A stretch of 64,000 bases of DNA from Vagococcus carniphilus (GTDB taxonomy: Bacteria > Bacillota > Bacilli > Lactobacillales > Vagococcaceae). The DNA is taken from assembly GCF_014397115.1 (NCBI RefSeq), contig NZ_CP060720.1:760001-824000 (forward strand), read 5' to 3'. This document shows positions 1 to 9,058 of this stretch, one piece after another. The position numbers and the translations under genes are program-made. Positions within the stretch are counted from its first letter, which is position 1; each line of letters starts with the position of its first letter. The notes under the pieces were generated by a model that had not been told where the DNA came from, did no database searches, and saw nothing but the letters and a program-made list of their open reading frames with translations.

Positions 1-1
1 A

Positions 2-436
2 GTGTGTATTGTCCGTCCGCCAATGATCTATGGACCAAAGAGTAAAGGAAATTATCCACAGTTAAGGAAGTTAGCGCTTAAACTTCCATTTTTTCCAGAT
101 ATACCTAATGAGAGATCTATGCTATTTGTTGGAAATTTGATGATTTTTGTAAAAAAAATGATTGATGGAAAACTATTAACTGGTATTTATTGTCCGCAAA
201 ATAATGAGTATGTAAGAACTAGTTACATGGTTAGAGAAATTGCCGGTGCACATACAAAAAAAATAAGATTGTTTAAATTTATGAATTGGAGTATTTATTT
301 GTTAAGTTATATACCAGGTAGAATTGGTAATTTAACAAATAAAGCATTTGGAAATTTGGTTTATGAAAAAAATGTATTAGAGTGTGAATTTATAAATTTA
401 TATTCAAGTATAAAAGAAACGGAATGTTTTAAATGA
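2..436 (+). CDS. NAD-dependent epimerase/dehydratase, C-terminal part
   Basis: Only the last ~144 residues are in the window and the frame is open at the left edge, so the start lies outside. The visible part begins with the RPPMIYGP segment typical of the second half of extended short-chain dehydrogenases that modify nucleotide sugars. The rest is the substrate-binding half and a basic tail. The stop overlaps the ATG of the next glycosyltransferase by 4 bases (ATGA), so the two are translationally coupled within the polysaccharide operon. Substrate cannot be told because the Rossmann half is missing. A role in making or converting a UDP-sugar for the surface polymer is inferred from context. 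Confidence 0.75.
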   Translation: MCIVRPPMIYGPKSKGNYPQLRKLALKLPFFPDIPNERSMLFVGNLMIFVKKMIDGKLLTGIYCPQNNEYVRTSYMVREIAGAHTKKIRLFKFMNWSIYLLSYIPGRIGNLTNKAFGNLVYEKNVLECEFINLYSSIKETECFK

Positions 437-1563
437 AAAAGGCCTTAATTGTGTCATCTGTGGCATCAATGATACAACAATTTAATATGGAAAACATAGT
501 GATTTTAAAACAACTTGGATACGAAGTCCATGTAGCAACAAATTTTAATGAACCAGGAAATATAAGTTTAGAAAAATCTGATGAATTAAAAAGAGATTTG
601 GAAAAGTTAAATGTAAAATGTTTTCAAGTAGATTTTGCTAGAAGCCCTATGGATTTCCAATATTTTTTATTAGCCAAAAAACAATTAAGTAAAATTGCAG
701 AGAATGAATACACATTAGTTCATCTGCATTCACCAGTGGGTGGAATAATAGGACGAATCGTTTTTAGGAACAAAAAAAGTAAAGTAGTTTATACTGCACA
801 CGGATTTCATTTTTATGAAGGAGCTCCTCTAAAAAATTGGCTGATATTTTACCCAATCGAAAAAATATTTTCTAAGCATACAGATGTTTTAATTACAATA
901 AATAAAGAAGATTATTTGTTGGCAGAAAAAAAATTTAAAAATACAAAAGTAGTTGCTATTCCAGGAATAGGAGTAGATGTAGATAAATTTAATAATATAG
1001 ACTTTGATGATTCTAAATATCAAGAATTAGGTTTGAATAAAAATGATTATATATTGATATGTATAGGAGAACTGAATAGCAATAAAAATCAAAATCATTT
1101 ACTTGAGGTAACAAAATCATTAAAAAAAACAATTCCTGAAGTAAGGTTGTTATTGGTAGGAAAAGGTTCTGCTGAAATAGAATTAAAAAAAAGAATTAAA
1201 GAATTAAATATATATGATAATGTGAAAATACTTGGTTATAGAGAAGATATACCAGAGTTGATTGCTTTATCTGATATACTAGTATCTGCTTCTAAAAGAG
1301 AGGGATTACCTGTAAATATTATTGAAGGATTAGCAAGTTCAAAACCAATAGTAGCATCTAATTGTAGAGGAAATAAAGACTTGGTAATTAATGATTATAA
1401 TGGTTATCTTTCTGAAATAAATAATGTAGATAAGATGGTTACTGATATACAAAATATTTATGAAAAACCTGAATTAAAAAAACAATTTGAAATTAATAGT
1501 CATAAGATGGCATTTAAATACGATAAAAATGTAGTTAAGGATATTATGAAGAAAATATATTAA
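433..1563 (+). CDS. Glycosyltransferase family 4 (EpsD-like)
   Basis: A 376-residue cytoplasmic GT-B glycosyltransferase. The N-terminal domain opens with KKALIVSSVASMIQQFN, a start typical of EpsD/CapM-like enzymes of exopolysaccharide loci. The C-terminal donor-binding domain has GELNSNKNQNHLLE and the EGLPVNIIEGLASSKPIVAS segment containing the E-x7-E type motif of GT4. It probably adds one sugar to the undecaprenyl-linked repeat unit at the inner membrane face; donor and acceptor are unknown. It is coupled to the upstream epimerase by a 4-base overlap and followed by a 62-base gap to the glycerophosphotransferase. Very A+T-rich codon use matches the cassette. Confidence 0.85.
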   Translation: MKKALIVSSVASMIQQFNMENIVILKQLGYEVHVATNFNEPGNISLEKSDELKRDLEKLNVKCFQVDFARSPMDFQYFLLAKKQLSKIAENEYTLVHLHSPVGGIIGRIVFRNKKSKVVYTAHGFHFYEGAPLKNWLIFYPIEKIFSKHTDVLITINKEDYLLAEKKFKNTKVVAIPGIGVDVDKFNNIDFDDSKYQELGLNKNDYILICIGELNSNKNQNHLLEVTKSLKKTIPEVRLLLVGKGSAEIELKKRIKELNIYDNVKILGYREDIPELIALSDILVSASKREGLPVNIIEGLASSKPIVASNCRGNKDLVINDYNGYLSEINNVDKMVTDIQNIYEKPELKKQFEINSHKMAFKYDKNVVKDIMKKIY

Positions 1564-1625
1564 TAAGACTACCTTTCTATTTTTTTCATTAGAGTTTTTA
1601 ATAGGTTGCAAAGGGAATGATATAA

Positions 1626-2813
1626 ATGAAAAACTTAATAAAAAATTTTCTTAAAAGTAATAAAACCTTTTATAAATGCTATCATGTTGTATTTAGTTTA
1701 ATATTAAAAATATTCGGTCTTTTTATTAAAGTTCGACCAAAACAAATATTATTTGTTGTATATGGTGGGAAAAGATACGATGATAGCCCACGTTTTGTTT
1801 ATGAGTACATGAAAAAATCTGGTAATTATGATGATTATAAATATGTATGGGCTTTTGATAATGTGGAGGAAAACTTAGAAAATGTTTCTGAAGACGAAAT
1901 AGTAAAAATAGACACAATTTCTTATTTTATAAAAGCTCTTCAATCCGGATATTGGATAACTAATTCAAGTTGTGCAAGAGGTTTAAAATTTAAACAAAAG
2001 AAAACAAAGAATATATTCTTTTCACATGGAACAGCTGGAATAAAAAAAATAGGTTTCGATTTAAGTCCAGAAAATACCTCATTTGGAGGTTTCGATGAAA
2101 AATTTGAAAAAATATTTATTCAAGGAACAGATAAAGAAATTTCAATATTAAAACATGCTTGGAATGTTGATGAATCTGTATTACATAATCTGGGATTACC
2201 AAGAAATGATGAATTATTTGAGGATAGAGATTCTGAAAAAATCGAAAGATTAAAAATGAAGTTAAATGTGCCATTAGATAAAAAGGTGATATTATATGCA
2301 CCAACTTTTAGAGAGTATAAAAAAGATTCAAAATATGCTAATTATTTATCTATACCATTCGACTTTGCTCTGTGGGAAAAAGAATTATCTGAAGATTATG
2401 TTTTATTGGTAACAGCGCACTACGAGGTATCAGAACTTCTAAATATCCCTAAAGAGAGTAATTTTGTATTTAATGCTTTTAAATATCCTTATATTAATGA
2501 TCTTATATTAATATCAGATATTTTAGTGTCAGATTATTCAAGCATAATACTCGATTATTTAATTACTGGTAATCCATATTTTTCATATGCTTATGACTTC
2601 AAAGAATATTCTGAAAATAGAGGTTTGTATGATGGTTATGAAGAAATTTTTTTAGATGGACCGTTTTTTGAAGAAAAAGAATTAATAAATATAATAAAAA
2701 ATATGGATGAAAAAAAATACAATGTTTACGCAAAAAAACAAAAGAAAATATTTTTAGCGTCTGATAGCTCAGTTGTTGCAAGCGTGGTAAAAAATATTTT
2801 TGAGGAGGAATAA
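1626..2813 (+). CDS. CDP-glycerol glycerophosphotransferase family protein
   Basis: A 395-residue TagF/TagB-type enzyme that would transfer glycerol phosphate (or a related polyol phosphate) from its CDP form to the polymer. Visible family motifs are FFSHGTAGIKKIGFD (HGT segment, around residue 138) and the C-terminal VSDYSSIILDYLITG, where the SDYSS box forms part of the active site. It has a hydrophobic, basic N-terminal segment that fits peripheral membrane attachment. tagD downstream (7652-8059) would supply CDP-glycerol, so the polymer is probably glycerol-phosphate-substituted. Only 2 bases separate it from the polymerase gene. Confidence 0.85.
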   Translation: MKNLIKNFLKSNKTFYKCYHVVFSLILKIFGLFIKVRPKQILFVVYGGKRYDDSPRFVYEYMKKSGNYDDYKYVWAFDNVEENLENVSEDEIVKIDTISYFIKALQSGYWITNSSCARGLKFKQKKTKNIFFSHGTAGIKKIGFDLSPENTSFGGFDEKFEKIFIQGTDKEISILKHAWNVDESVLHNLGLPRNDELFEDRDSEKIERLKMKLNVPLDKKVILYAPTFREYKKDSKYANYLSIPFDFALWEKELSEDYVLLVTAHYEVSELLNIPKESNFVFNAFKYPYINDLILISDILVSDYSSIILDYLITGNPYFSYAYDFKEYSENRGLYDGYEEIFLDGPFFEEKELINIIKNMDEKKYNVYAKKQKKIFLASDSSVVASVVKNIFEEE

Positions 2814-2815
2814 GA

Positions 2816-3988
2816 ATGGAATCAAGATATCACGATATGTTCTTTTTTTCAATTGAGTACTTGTTTTTTTGTTTAATTTTATTGTTTGTAATGTTAATTA
2901 TAAAAAGTGTTTTAAAAAAAAAGAATAGTGGTCTAATAACAGGATTTACAGTATTGGTAATAATTTCTGCTATAAGGGTAAATACAGGTTCAGATTATTT
3001 TAATTATTACTCAATGTATAATAATTCCATTAGATACTATAATTCAGTGTCAGATATTTTTAGAAGTGGGTTTCAACAAGGATATATGGTATTAAGTTAT
3101 TTAGTAAAGCAAACTTTCGAAAATGAATTTTTTATTTTTTTTGTATGTGCTGTAATAATAAATTCTTTAATTTTTTATATAATCTCTAAATACTCACCAT
3201 ATCCATTACTAAGCGTTTCGCTCTATTTATTTATGGGATATTTTCTTATTTCTTTAAATATTTTAAAACAATCATTAGCAATGTCTGTGATGTTTTTAGC
3301 AGTAATCTTTTTTTTGAAAAAAAGATATTTATTATTTACTATATTATGTCTAATTTCTACTTATTTTCATATTACAGCTTTAGTTTTCGTTGCAATTCTC
3401 TTGATAGCGAAATTCACAAAAGTGAGATTATCACTAAATGTTCTTTATTTATCAGTTTTTTTCAGCTTTTTGGTGCTACCTTTTTCAAATGTTGTTTTTA
3501 AATTAGCTGCTAATATCTCGATATTTTCTAAATATCAAATGTATTTAGAAAGTCCATTGGATAGAGGAGATATGCGATTTATAGTGAATGTATTATTTTT
3601 TGTAATTATTCATACAATTATTTTACACATTATTATAAAAAATATACAGAACGGAAAAATTAAAATTAATAATTTTGAGTACATACTTCTTAAAGTTATG
3701 ATTATTGGTTTAATGTTATCGATAGTTTCATTAAGATTGTATTATATTAACAGAATATCGTATTATTGTTTTCAGTTACTAATATTGCTTATTCCACTAT
3801 TAGTGTCTAAATTATCAAAAATTGAAATAAGAACGTTAGTTAGAAAAAAAATAATTATGGGATTAATGGTGTATTCCTTAATATTTACAGTTTTATCCGG
3901 AGAAAATAATTATTATAATTATTCAACAATTTTTAATGATCTACCTGTTAGTGTAATGGATTTTGTTGGTAGAGGAGGAAGAAAGTAA
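2816..3988 (+). CDS. EpsG/Wzy-like polysaccharide polymerase
   Basis: A 390-residue protein made almost wholly of hydrophobic segments, about ten membrane helices. Near residue 60 it carries RVNTGSDYFNYY, the loop signature of the EpsG family of O-antigen-polymerase-like proteins. It is expected to join lipid-linked repeat units on the outer face of the membrane. It sits between a polymer phosphotransferase and a flippase, the usual Wzx/Wzy arrangement. The ribosome site is GGAGGAATAAG just before the ATG. Sequence of such polymerases is too divergent to infer the linkage. Confidence 0.8.
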   Translation: MESRYHDMFFFSIEYLFFCLILLFVMLIIKSVLKKKNSGLITGFTVLVIISAIRVNTGSDYFNYYSMYNNSIRYYNSVSDIFRSGFQQGYMVLSYLVKQTFENEFFIFFVCAVIINSLIFYIISKYSPYPLLSVSLYLFMGYFLISLNILKQSLAMSVMFLAVIFFLKKRYLLFTILCLISTYFHITALVFVAILLIAKFTKVRLSLNVLYLSVFFSFLVLPFSNVVFKLAANISIFSKYQMYLESPLDRGDMRFIVNVLFFVIIHTIILHIIIKNIQNGKIKINNFEYILLKVMIIGLMLSIVSLRLYYINRISYYCFQLLILLIPLLVSKLSKIEIRTLVRKKIIMGLMVYSLIFTVLSGENNYYNYSTIFNDLPVSVMDFVGRGGRK

Positions 3989-5521
3989 TTGAATGGATCA
4001 GATAGAGCACAAAAATCTATGAAAAACATTTCGTATGCTTTGATTGGTCAAATATCTGCGTTATTAATTAGTTTTATTTTACGTATGGTGTTTGTCAGAA
4101 GTTTAGGAAAAGATTATTTGGGAATAGATAGTTTGTTTGTAAGTATTGTATCAATGCTGTCATTAGCCGAGTTAGGTGTAGGATCTGCAATAAATTATAG
4201 TTTGTATAGACCAATATCGGAAAATAATGTAGAAAGAATAAAGTCTCTAATGTTTTTTTATAAGAATATTTATAAAAAAATTGGAATTGCTATTTTCGTT
4301 ATTGGTATTTCTATTACACCTATCATTATTAAATCGGCAGAAGGTAATATTAATAACATAGGTATATATTTTATATTATTTGTTATTAACAGTGGTATTT
4401 CGTACTTTTATTCATACAAAAAAACTCTAGTTATCGCTGATCAGCATAGACATATAACAATAATTTATAGATACTCATTTTACTTTATTATGGTACTAAT
4501 ACAATTAATAATTTTATTGGTATGGAAAAATTATTTTTTATATTTGGTAATTATGTTGATTTTTACTTTTTTAGAAAACTTTTTTATGTCTAAAAAAGCA
4601 GATCAATTATATCCATATTTAAAAGAAAAAAAAATATCCCCTTTAGATAAAAATATAAAAAAAGAAATATTAAAAAATACGTATGCAATGAGTTTTCACA
4701 AGATAGGTGGTGTTGTTGTTAATTCAACAGACAACATCGTAATAACAAAATTTTTAGGATTATCAGTAGTAGGTATGTATTCAAATTATCTATTGATAAC
4801 TAATTCACTTAATATGATTTTTGGACAAATATTTTCATCTATTATTGCTAGCATCGGAAATTTAGGAGTAGAAGAAAGTAAAGAAAGAGTAGAAACAACT
4901 TTTAATGCAGTATTTTTTTATTGTTTTTTTATAGTATCATTTTCAACAGTTATGTTATATATTTTATTAAATCCATTTATTAGAATATGGGTAGGCTCCA
5001 GTTATATTTTGAATAACACAATTGTCATCTTTATTTGTATAAATTTTTTTATAGTTCAGATAAGAAGAGGAGTTTTAACTTTTAGGGATGCTCTAGGCTT
5101 ATATTGGTTTGATAGGTATAAACCAATAATAGAATCAGTATTGAATATTTTTCTTTCCGTATTTTTTGTTCAAATATTAGGTCTTTCTGGTGTTTTAATA
5201 GGTACTATTTTAAGTATGGTATTAACTAGTGTATGGATTGAACCGTATATATTATACAAACATGCTTTTAATAAGAAACCGTATCACTACTTTGTCAAAT
5301 TAGCTTTTTATTCTAGTGTCACGTTTATATTTGCTGCGATAATAACGGTATTAAAAAATAAAATATTATTGTTAGAATTAAATAATAGTTTAATTGAGTT
5401 TATGATTATTTTATTAGTATCTGTTTTTACGTATATTATCTTATTTGTAGCTATTTTTTTTAGAAATGCTTATTTAAAAAAAATTTTAAAAAAAATGAAA
5501 GTTTTTAATGTGGGTGTTTAA
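3989..5521 (+). CDS. Polysaccharide flippase (Wzx/MATE-like)
   Basis: A 510-residue polytopic membrane protein with 12-14 hydrophobic segments, of the Wzx/RfbX polysaccharide export family. It should move undecaprenyl-linked repeat units across the membrane for the adjacent polymerase. The N-terminal segment with ISYALIGQISALLISFILR and FVRSLGKDYLGIDSLF is typical of the family. Translation starts at TTG directly after the stop of the polymerase, with AGGAGG about 10 bases upstream. A TTG start implies modest translation. The downstream glycosyltransferase starts 1 base after its stop. Confidence 0.85.
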   Translation: MNGSDRAQKSMKNISYALIGQISALLISFILRMVFVRSLGKDYLGIDSLFVSIVSMLSLAELGVGSAINYSLYRPISENNVERIKSLMFFYKNIYKKIGIAIFVIGISITPIIIKSAEGNINNIGIYFILFVINSGISYFYSYKKTLVIADQHRHITIIYRYSFYFIMVLIQLIILLVWKNYFLYLVIMLIFTFLENFFMSKKADQLYPYLKEKKISPLDKNIKKEILKNTYAMSFHKIGGVVVNSTDNIVITKFLGLSVVGMYSNYLLITNSLNMIFGQIFSSIIASIGNLGVEESKERVETTFNAVFFYCFFIVSFSTVMLYILLNPFIRIWVGSSYILNNTIVIFICINFFIVQIRRGVLTFRDALGLYWFDRYKPIIESVLNIFLSVFFVQILGLSGVLIGTILSMVLTSVWIEPYILYKHAFNKKPYHYFVKLAFYSSVTFIFAAIITVLKNKILLLELNNSLIEFMIILLVSVFTYIILFVAIFFRNAYLKKILKKMKVFNVGV

Positions 5522-5522
5522 A

Positions 5523-6614
5523 ATGGAAAGAATTTTACATTGCTTACCAGGAAATTTAGATGTAGGTGGAATAGAAAATTTTATTATAAATATAAATCGA
5601 TACATCGATAAAACAAATTATAAATTTGATTACATTGTTCATAAAAAAGATAAAAATTTTTATGAAGATGAAGTTAATAGTTTAGGTGGAAAAATTTATA
5701 GATTACCAAATAAGAGTAAAAATTTTATCGAATATAAAAAACAGTTTATCAAAATAGTAAAGAATTATAACATTATTCATATACATTCAGTGTATGCTTT
5801 TACTTTTTTTGAAGCTTACTGGGCAAAAAAAATGGGAGTAAAAGTAATTCTACACTCTCATAATTCTTCAGCATCTTTTAAAAGAAGAATGCTCCATTAT
5901 ATATTAAAAAACTCTCAAGACAGGTATATAGATTTAAGGTTGTCATGTAGTTCTGCAGCAACCAAATGGATGTTTAGAAAAAGAAGTCAGAATAAGACCG
6001 TATATATACGTAATGGCTTTGATATTCATAAGTACAGGTTTAACAAATTATCCAGAGACAAATTAAGACAGTACTATGATATTGGAGAAAAAGACATTGT
6101 TTTAGGTAATACTTCAAGATTTTCTGCACAAAAAAATCCATTATTCACTATCGATATTTTTAATAAATTATATTTAAATGATGATAGATACAGATTGGTT
6201 TTGGTTGGCGAAGGAGATTTAAAAAAAGAAATAGAAAATAAAATTAAAGAATTAAAGCTTATTGATGTGGTTAAAATAATCGATGGTGTTAAAAATGTTG
6301 AGGATTATTTAAGTATGTTTGACCTTTTTATTTTTCCATCTTTATACGAAGGTTTAGGTATTTCATTATTGGAGGCTCAAATTAATGGTTTAAATTGCTT
6401 AATTAGTCAGAATATTCCAGAGGAAGCGATAATTTTAAAGGAAAAAATATTTATATTGTCAAATGAACATATAGAAGAGTGGCAAAAATGTATTCTGAAT
6501 ATTAATTTTAATGAGTTAAGATTAGTTAGTTTAGAAGAATTTGAAGATTTTGATGTAAAAAATGTTGTTAACGAGATTGAAAAAAAATATTTTAAGTTAA
6601 TGCTAACAAAATAA
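5523..6614 (+). CDS. Glycosyltransferase family 1/4
   Basis: A GT-B glycosyltransferase of about 363 residues. It begins with a GNLDVGGIENFIIN donor-domain loop (the DVGGIE pattern of EpsF/CapH-like enzymes). The C-terminal half has NTSRFSAQKNPLFTIDIF and the YEGLGISLLEAQINGLNC segment with the conserved glutamates. I chose the ATG at 5523 because the in-frame ATG 15 bases upstream lies inside the flippase gene and adds only MWVFK. No strong ribosome site is visible, so translation may depend on coupling to the flippase. It probably acts on the repeat unit of the same polymer. Confidence 0.85.
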   Translation: MERILHCLPGNLDVGGIENFIININRYIDKTNYKFDYIVHKKDKNFYEDEVNSLGGKIYRLPNKSKNFIEYKKQFIKIVKNYNIIHIHSVYAFTFFEAYWAKKMGVKVILHSHNSSASFKRRMLHYILKNSQDRYIDLRLSCSSAATKWMFRKRSQNKTVYIRNGFDIHKYRFNKLSRDKLRQYYDIGEKDIVLGNTSRFSAQKNPLFTIDIFNKLYLNDDRYRLVLVGEGDLKKEIENKIKELKLIDVVKIIDGVKNVEDYLSMFDLFIFPSLYEGLGISLLEAQINGLNCLISQNIPEEAIILKEKIFILSNEHIEEWQKCILNINFNELRLVSLEEFEDFDVKNVVNEIEKKYFKLMLTK

Positions 6615-6657
6615 TTTAAAATATGCTAATATCGAAAGTAGAAGGTGAAAATTAATT

Positions 6658-7608
6658 ATGAAAATACTTATTACTGGTGGAGCTGGATTTATAGGCTCTA
6701 ATTTAGCTGAAAAACTTTCTAGTCAAGCTGAAATATTTATAGTAGATGATTTGAGCATGGGAAAAAAAGAAAATTTAAGAAATGTGGATAATGTAGTATT
6801 TTATGAAGAAAGTGTTCTAAATAAAGATTTTATGAAAAGATTATTAAATAGGGAAAATTTTGATTATATTTTTCATCTAGCAGCAGTGGCAAGTGTTGCT
6901 GATTCTGTCAAGAGACCACAAGAAACCCATGAGGTTAATTTTATGTCAACATTAATCATTTTAGAAATATTAAGAAAAATGAGTAATCGGAATTTAAAAA
7001 AATTTGTGTTTTCTTCATCAGCTGCTGTCTATGGTGATGATAAAATACTACCCAAAAAAGAAAATTCTAATATACAACCGCTATCTCCATACGCAATAGA
7101 TAAGTTTGCATCAGAAAAATATGTTCTTACCTATAACAATTTGTATGATATACCGACAACTGCAGTGCGATTTTTTAATGTATTTGGACCAAATCAAAAC
7201 CCAACTTCACCTTATTCGGGAGTAATTTCAATAATTCTGGATAAGTTTAAAAAAAATCTTAATGGAGAAATGACTAAATTTAGTTTATTTGGGGATGGAA
7301 AACAAACAAGAGATTTTATTTATATTGATGATGTAATTAATGCTCTCTGGATAGTAGCAATCTCTGACAGCACATTTGGAAAAACTTTTAATGTAGGTAC
7401 TGGAAATGAAACAAGTATTAATGATATTTTGATAATAATTTCTAAATTTTTAAAAATGGAGTTAAATATAGAAAGAATGGAAGAAAGGGATGGAGATATA
7501 CGTAATTCTGTGGCAGATATAAATGAGCTAGAGAAATTGGGCTTTGTATGTAGTTATACAATTGAAACAGGGTTAAAAAATTATTTAATGAAGTTAAAAT
7601 TAGTTTGA
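6658..7608 (+). CDS. NAD-dependent epimerase/dehydratase (GalE-like)
   Basis: A complete 316-residue extended short-chain dehydrogenase. The N-terminus has the Rossmann ITGGAGFIGSNLAEKL motif. The catalytic Ser is in SSSAAVYGD, the YxxxK is in SPYAIDKFASEK, and the RFFNVFGPNQ substrate segment follows. These are the hallmarks of UDP-glucose/UDP-GlcNAc 4-epimerases. It is expected to supply UDP-galactose or UDP-GalNAc (or a uronic acid relative) for the surface polymer. It is the last gene of the strongly A+T-rich cassette. The exact sugar cannot be read from sequence alone. Confidence 0.85.
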   Translation: MKILITGGAGFIGSNLAEKLSSQAEIFIVDDLSMGKKENLRNVDNVVFYEESVLNKDFMKRLLNRENFDYIFHLAAVASVADSVKRPQETHEVNFMSTLIILEILRKMSNRNLKKFVFSSSAAVYGDDKILPKKENSNIQPLSPYAIDKFASEKYVLTYNNLYDIPTTAVRFFNVFGPNQNPTSPYSGVISIILDKFKKNLNGEMTKFSLFGDGKQTRDFIYIDDVINALWIVAISDSTFGKTFNVGTGNETSINDILIIISKFLKMELNIERMEERDGDIRNSVADINELEKLGFVCSYTIETGLKNYLMKLKLV

Positions 7609-7651
7609 TTTCTATTAATTATTAAATTAGACAACATAAGGTGGTTTAAAA

Positions 7652-8059
7652 ATGAGAAAAGTAATTACATATGGAACATTTGATTTACTTCATTATGGTC
7701 ATATCAATTTGTTACGACGTGCTAAAGAGCAAGGAGACTATTTAATTGTTGCATTATCTACAGATGAGTTTAACTGGGATGAAAAACAAAAGAAATGTTA
7801 TTTCTCTTATGAAAAGAGAAAAATGCTTCTTGAAGCTATTCGCTATGTGGATTTAGTTATCCCAGAAAATGGCTGGGAACAAAAGATAACTGATATCGAT
7901 GAATTTAAAGTTGATGTATTTGTCATGGGAGATGACTGGAAAGGTAAATTTGACTTTGTTAAAGAAACCGGTGCGGAAGTTGTTTACTTAGAACGTACAC
8001 CAGAAATTTCAACATCTCAAATCAAAAAAGATTTAAACGATAAGAAATTAGCTAAATAA
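7652..8059 (+). CDS. tagD: Glycerol-3-phosphate cytidylyltransferase
   Basis: A 135-residue cytidylyltransferase making CDP-glycerol from CTP and glycerol 3-phosphate in the cytoplasm. It shows the nucleotidyltransferase TYGTFDLLHYGH motif (HxGH at residues 14-17) and, near the C-terminus, ERTPEISTSQIKK, the counterpart of the RTxGISTT signature. Length matches TagD/TarD of Gram-positives. AAGGTGG precedes the ATG. It provides the donor for the glycerophosphotransferase at 1626-2813 and probably for the fused enzyme at 31122-33812. A strong terminator follows. Its base composition is less extreme than that of the cassette upstream. Confidence 0.93.
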   Translation: MRKVITYGTFDLLHYGHINLLRRAKEQGDYLIVALSTDEFNWDEKQKKCYFSYEKRKMLLEAIRYVDLVIPENGWEQKITDIDEFKVDVFVMGDDWKGKFDFVKETGAEVVYLERTPEISTSQIKKDLNDKKLAK

Positions 8060-8061
8060 AC

Positions 8062-8098
8062 AAAAAAGTTACTAGACTTTGTTTAGTAACTTTTTTTT
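8062..8098 (+). terminator. Rho-independent terminator after tagD
   Basis: Perfect 13-base stem AAAAAAGTTACTA / TAGTAACTTTTTT with a 9-base loop, ending in eight T. It closes the polysaccharide/tagD transcript just before galU. Confidence 0.9.
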
Positions 8099-8125
8099 AT
8101 GAATAAAACTATTAGGAGAATAAAA

Positions 8126-9016
8126 ATGACAAGAGTAAAAAAAGCAATTATACCAGCTGCGGGATTAGGAACTAGATTTTTACCAGCAACAAAAGCAATG
8201 GCAAAAGAAATGCTTCCAATTGTAGATAAACCAACGATTCAGTTTATTGTTGAAGAGGCTATTAAATCAGGAATTGAAGATATTTTGATTGTAACAGGGA
8301 AAGCTAAAAGACCAATCGAAGATCATTTTGACTCAAATATCGAATTAGAGACTAACTTAAAGCAAAAGGGTAAAGATGACTTACTACAATTAGTAGAAGA
8401 AACAACAGGCCTTAATATGCACTTCATTAGACAATCTCATCCACTAGGTTTGGGTCATGCTGTATTGCAAGCTAAGTCTTTCGTAGGTGATGAACCATTT
8501 GTTGTTATGTTAGGTGATGACTTGATGTCAGATGAAGTACCTTTAACTAAGCAATTAATTGATAACTATGATAGAACTCATTCTTCTACGATTGCGGTAA
8601 TGGAAGTACCTAAGGAAGATGTTTCTAAATATGGTATTATTGCTCCAGGGCAAGAAGTGGAAAAAGGACTATTTAGTGTGAATAATTTTGTGGAAAAACC
8701 AGCTATTGAAGATGCTCCAAGCAATATGGCTATTATTGGAAGATATTTGCTAACACCACAAATTTTTGACATTTTAGCTAATCAAAAACCAGGAGCAGGT
8801 AATGAAATTCAATTGACTGATGCCATTGATACATTGAATAAAACACAACGCGTATTTGCTCATAACTTTACTGGTACTCGTTATGATGTTGGAGATAAAT
8901 ATGGCTTTATGAAGACAAGTATTGAATATGGTTTACAACATCCTCAAATTAAAGATGACTTGAAACAATTTATTTTAGATAAAAGTGATGAGATTAGAAA
9001 AAATGAAAAGAAATAA
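8126..9016 (+). CDS. galU: UTP--glucose-1-phosphate uridylyltransferase
   Basis: A 296-residue enzyme forming UDP-glucose from UTP and glucose 1-phosphate. It has the nucleotidyltransferase signature [18 protein letters not shown] near the N-terminus, then [10 protein letters not shown] for the metal-binding aspartate and the VEKP and [10 protein letters not shown] segments typical of GalU. I chose the ATG at 8126 (AGGAG 7 bases upstream) over an upstream in-frame ATG that overlaps the tagD terminator. UDP-glucose feeds the surface polysaccharide, the GalE-like enzyme and the glycolipid glucosyltransferases at 39-41 kb. Confidence 0.95.
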   Translation: MTRVKKAIIPAAGLGTRFLPATKAMAKEMLPIVDKPTIQFIVEEAIKSGIEDILIVTGKAKRPIEDHFDSNIELETNLKQKGKDDLLQLVEETTGLNMHFIRQSHPLGLGHAVLQAKSFVGDEPFVVMLGDDLMSDEVPLTKQLIDNYDRTHSSTIAVMEVPKEDVSKYGIIAPGQEVEKGLFSVNNFVEKPAIEDAPSNMAIIGRYLLTPQIFDILANQKPGAGNEIQLTDAIDTLNKTQRVFAHNFTGTRYDVGDKYGFMKTSIEYGLQHPQIKDDLKQFILDKSDEIRKNEKK

Positions 9017-9020
9017 ATTT

Positions 9021-9058
9021 AAAAAGAACCAAATCAAATGAATGATTTGGTTCTTTTT
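9021..9058. terminator. Bidirectional terminator between galU and the PP2C-like gene
   Basis: Sixteen-base perfect stem AAAAAGAACCAAATCA / TGATTTGGTTCTTTTT around a 6-base loop, with A-tract and T-tract on the two sides. It can serve both convergent genes. Confidence 0.9.
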
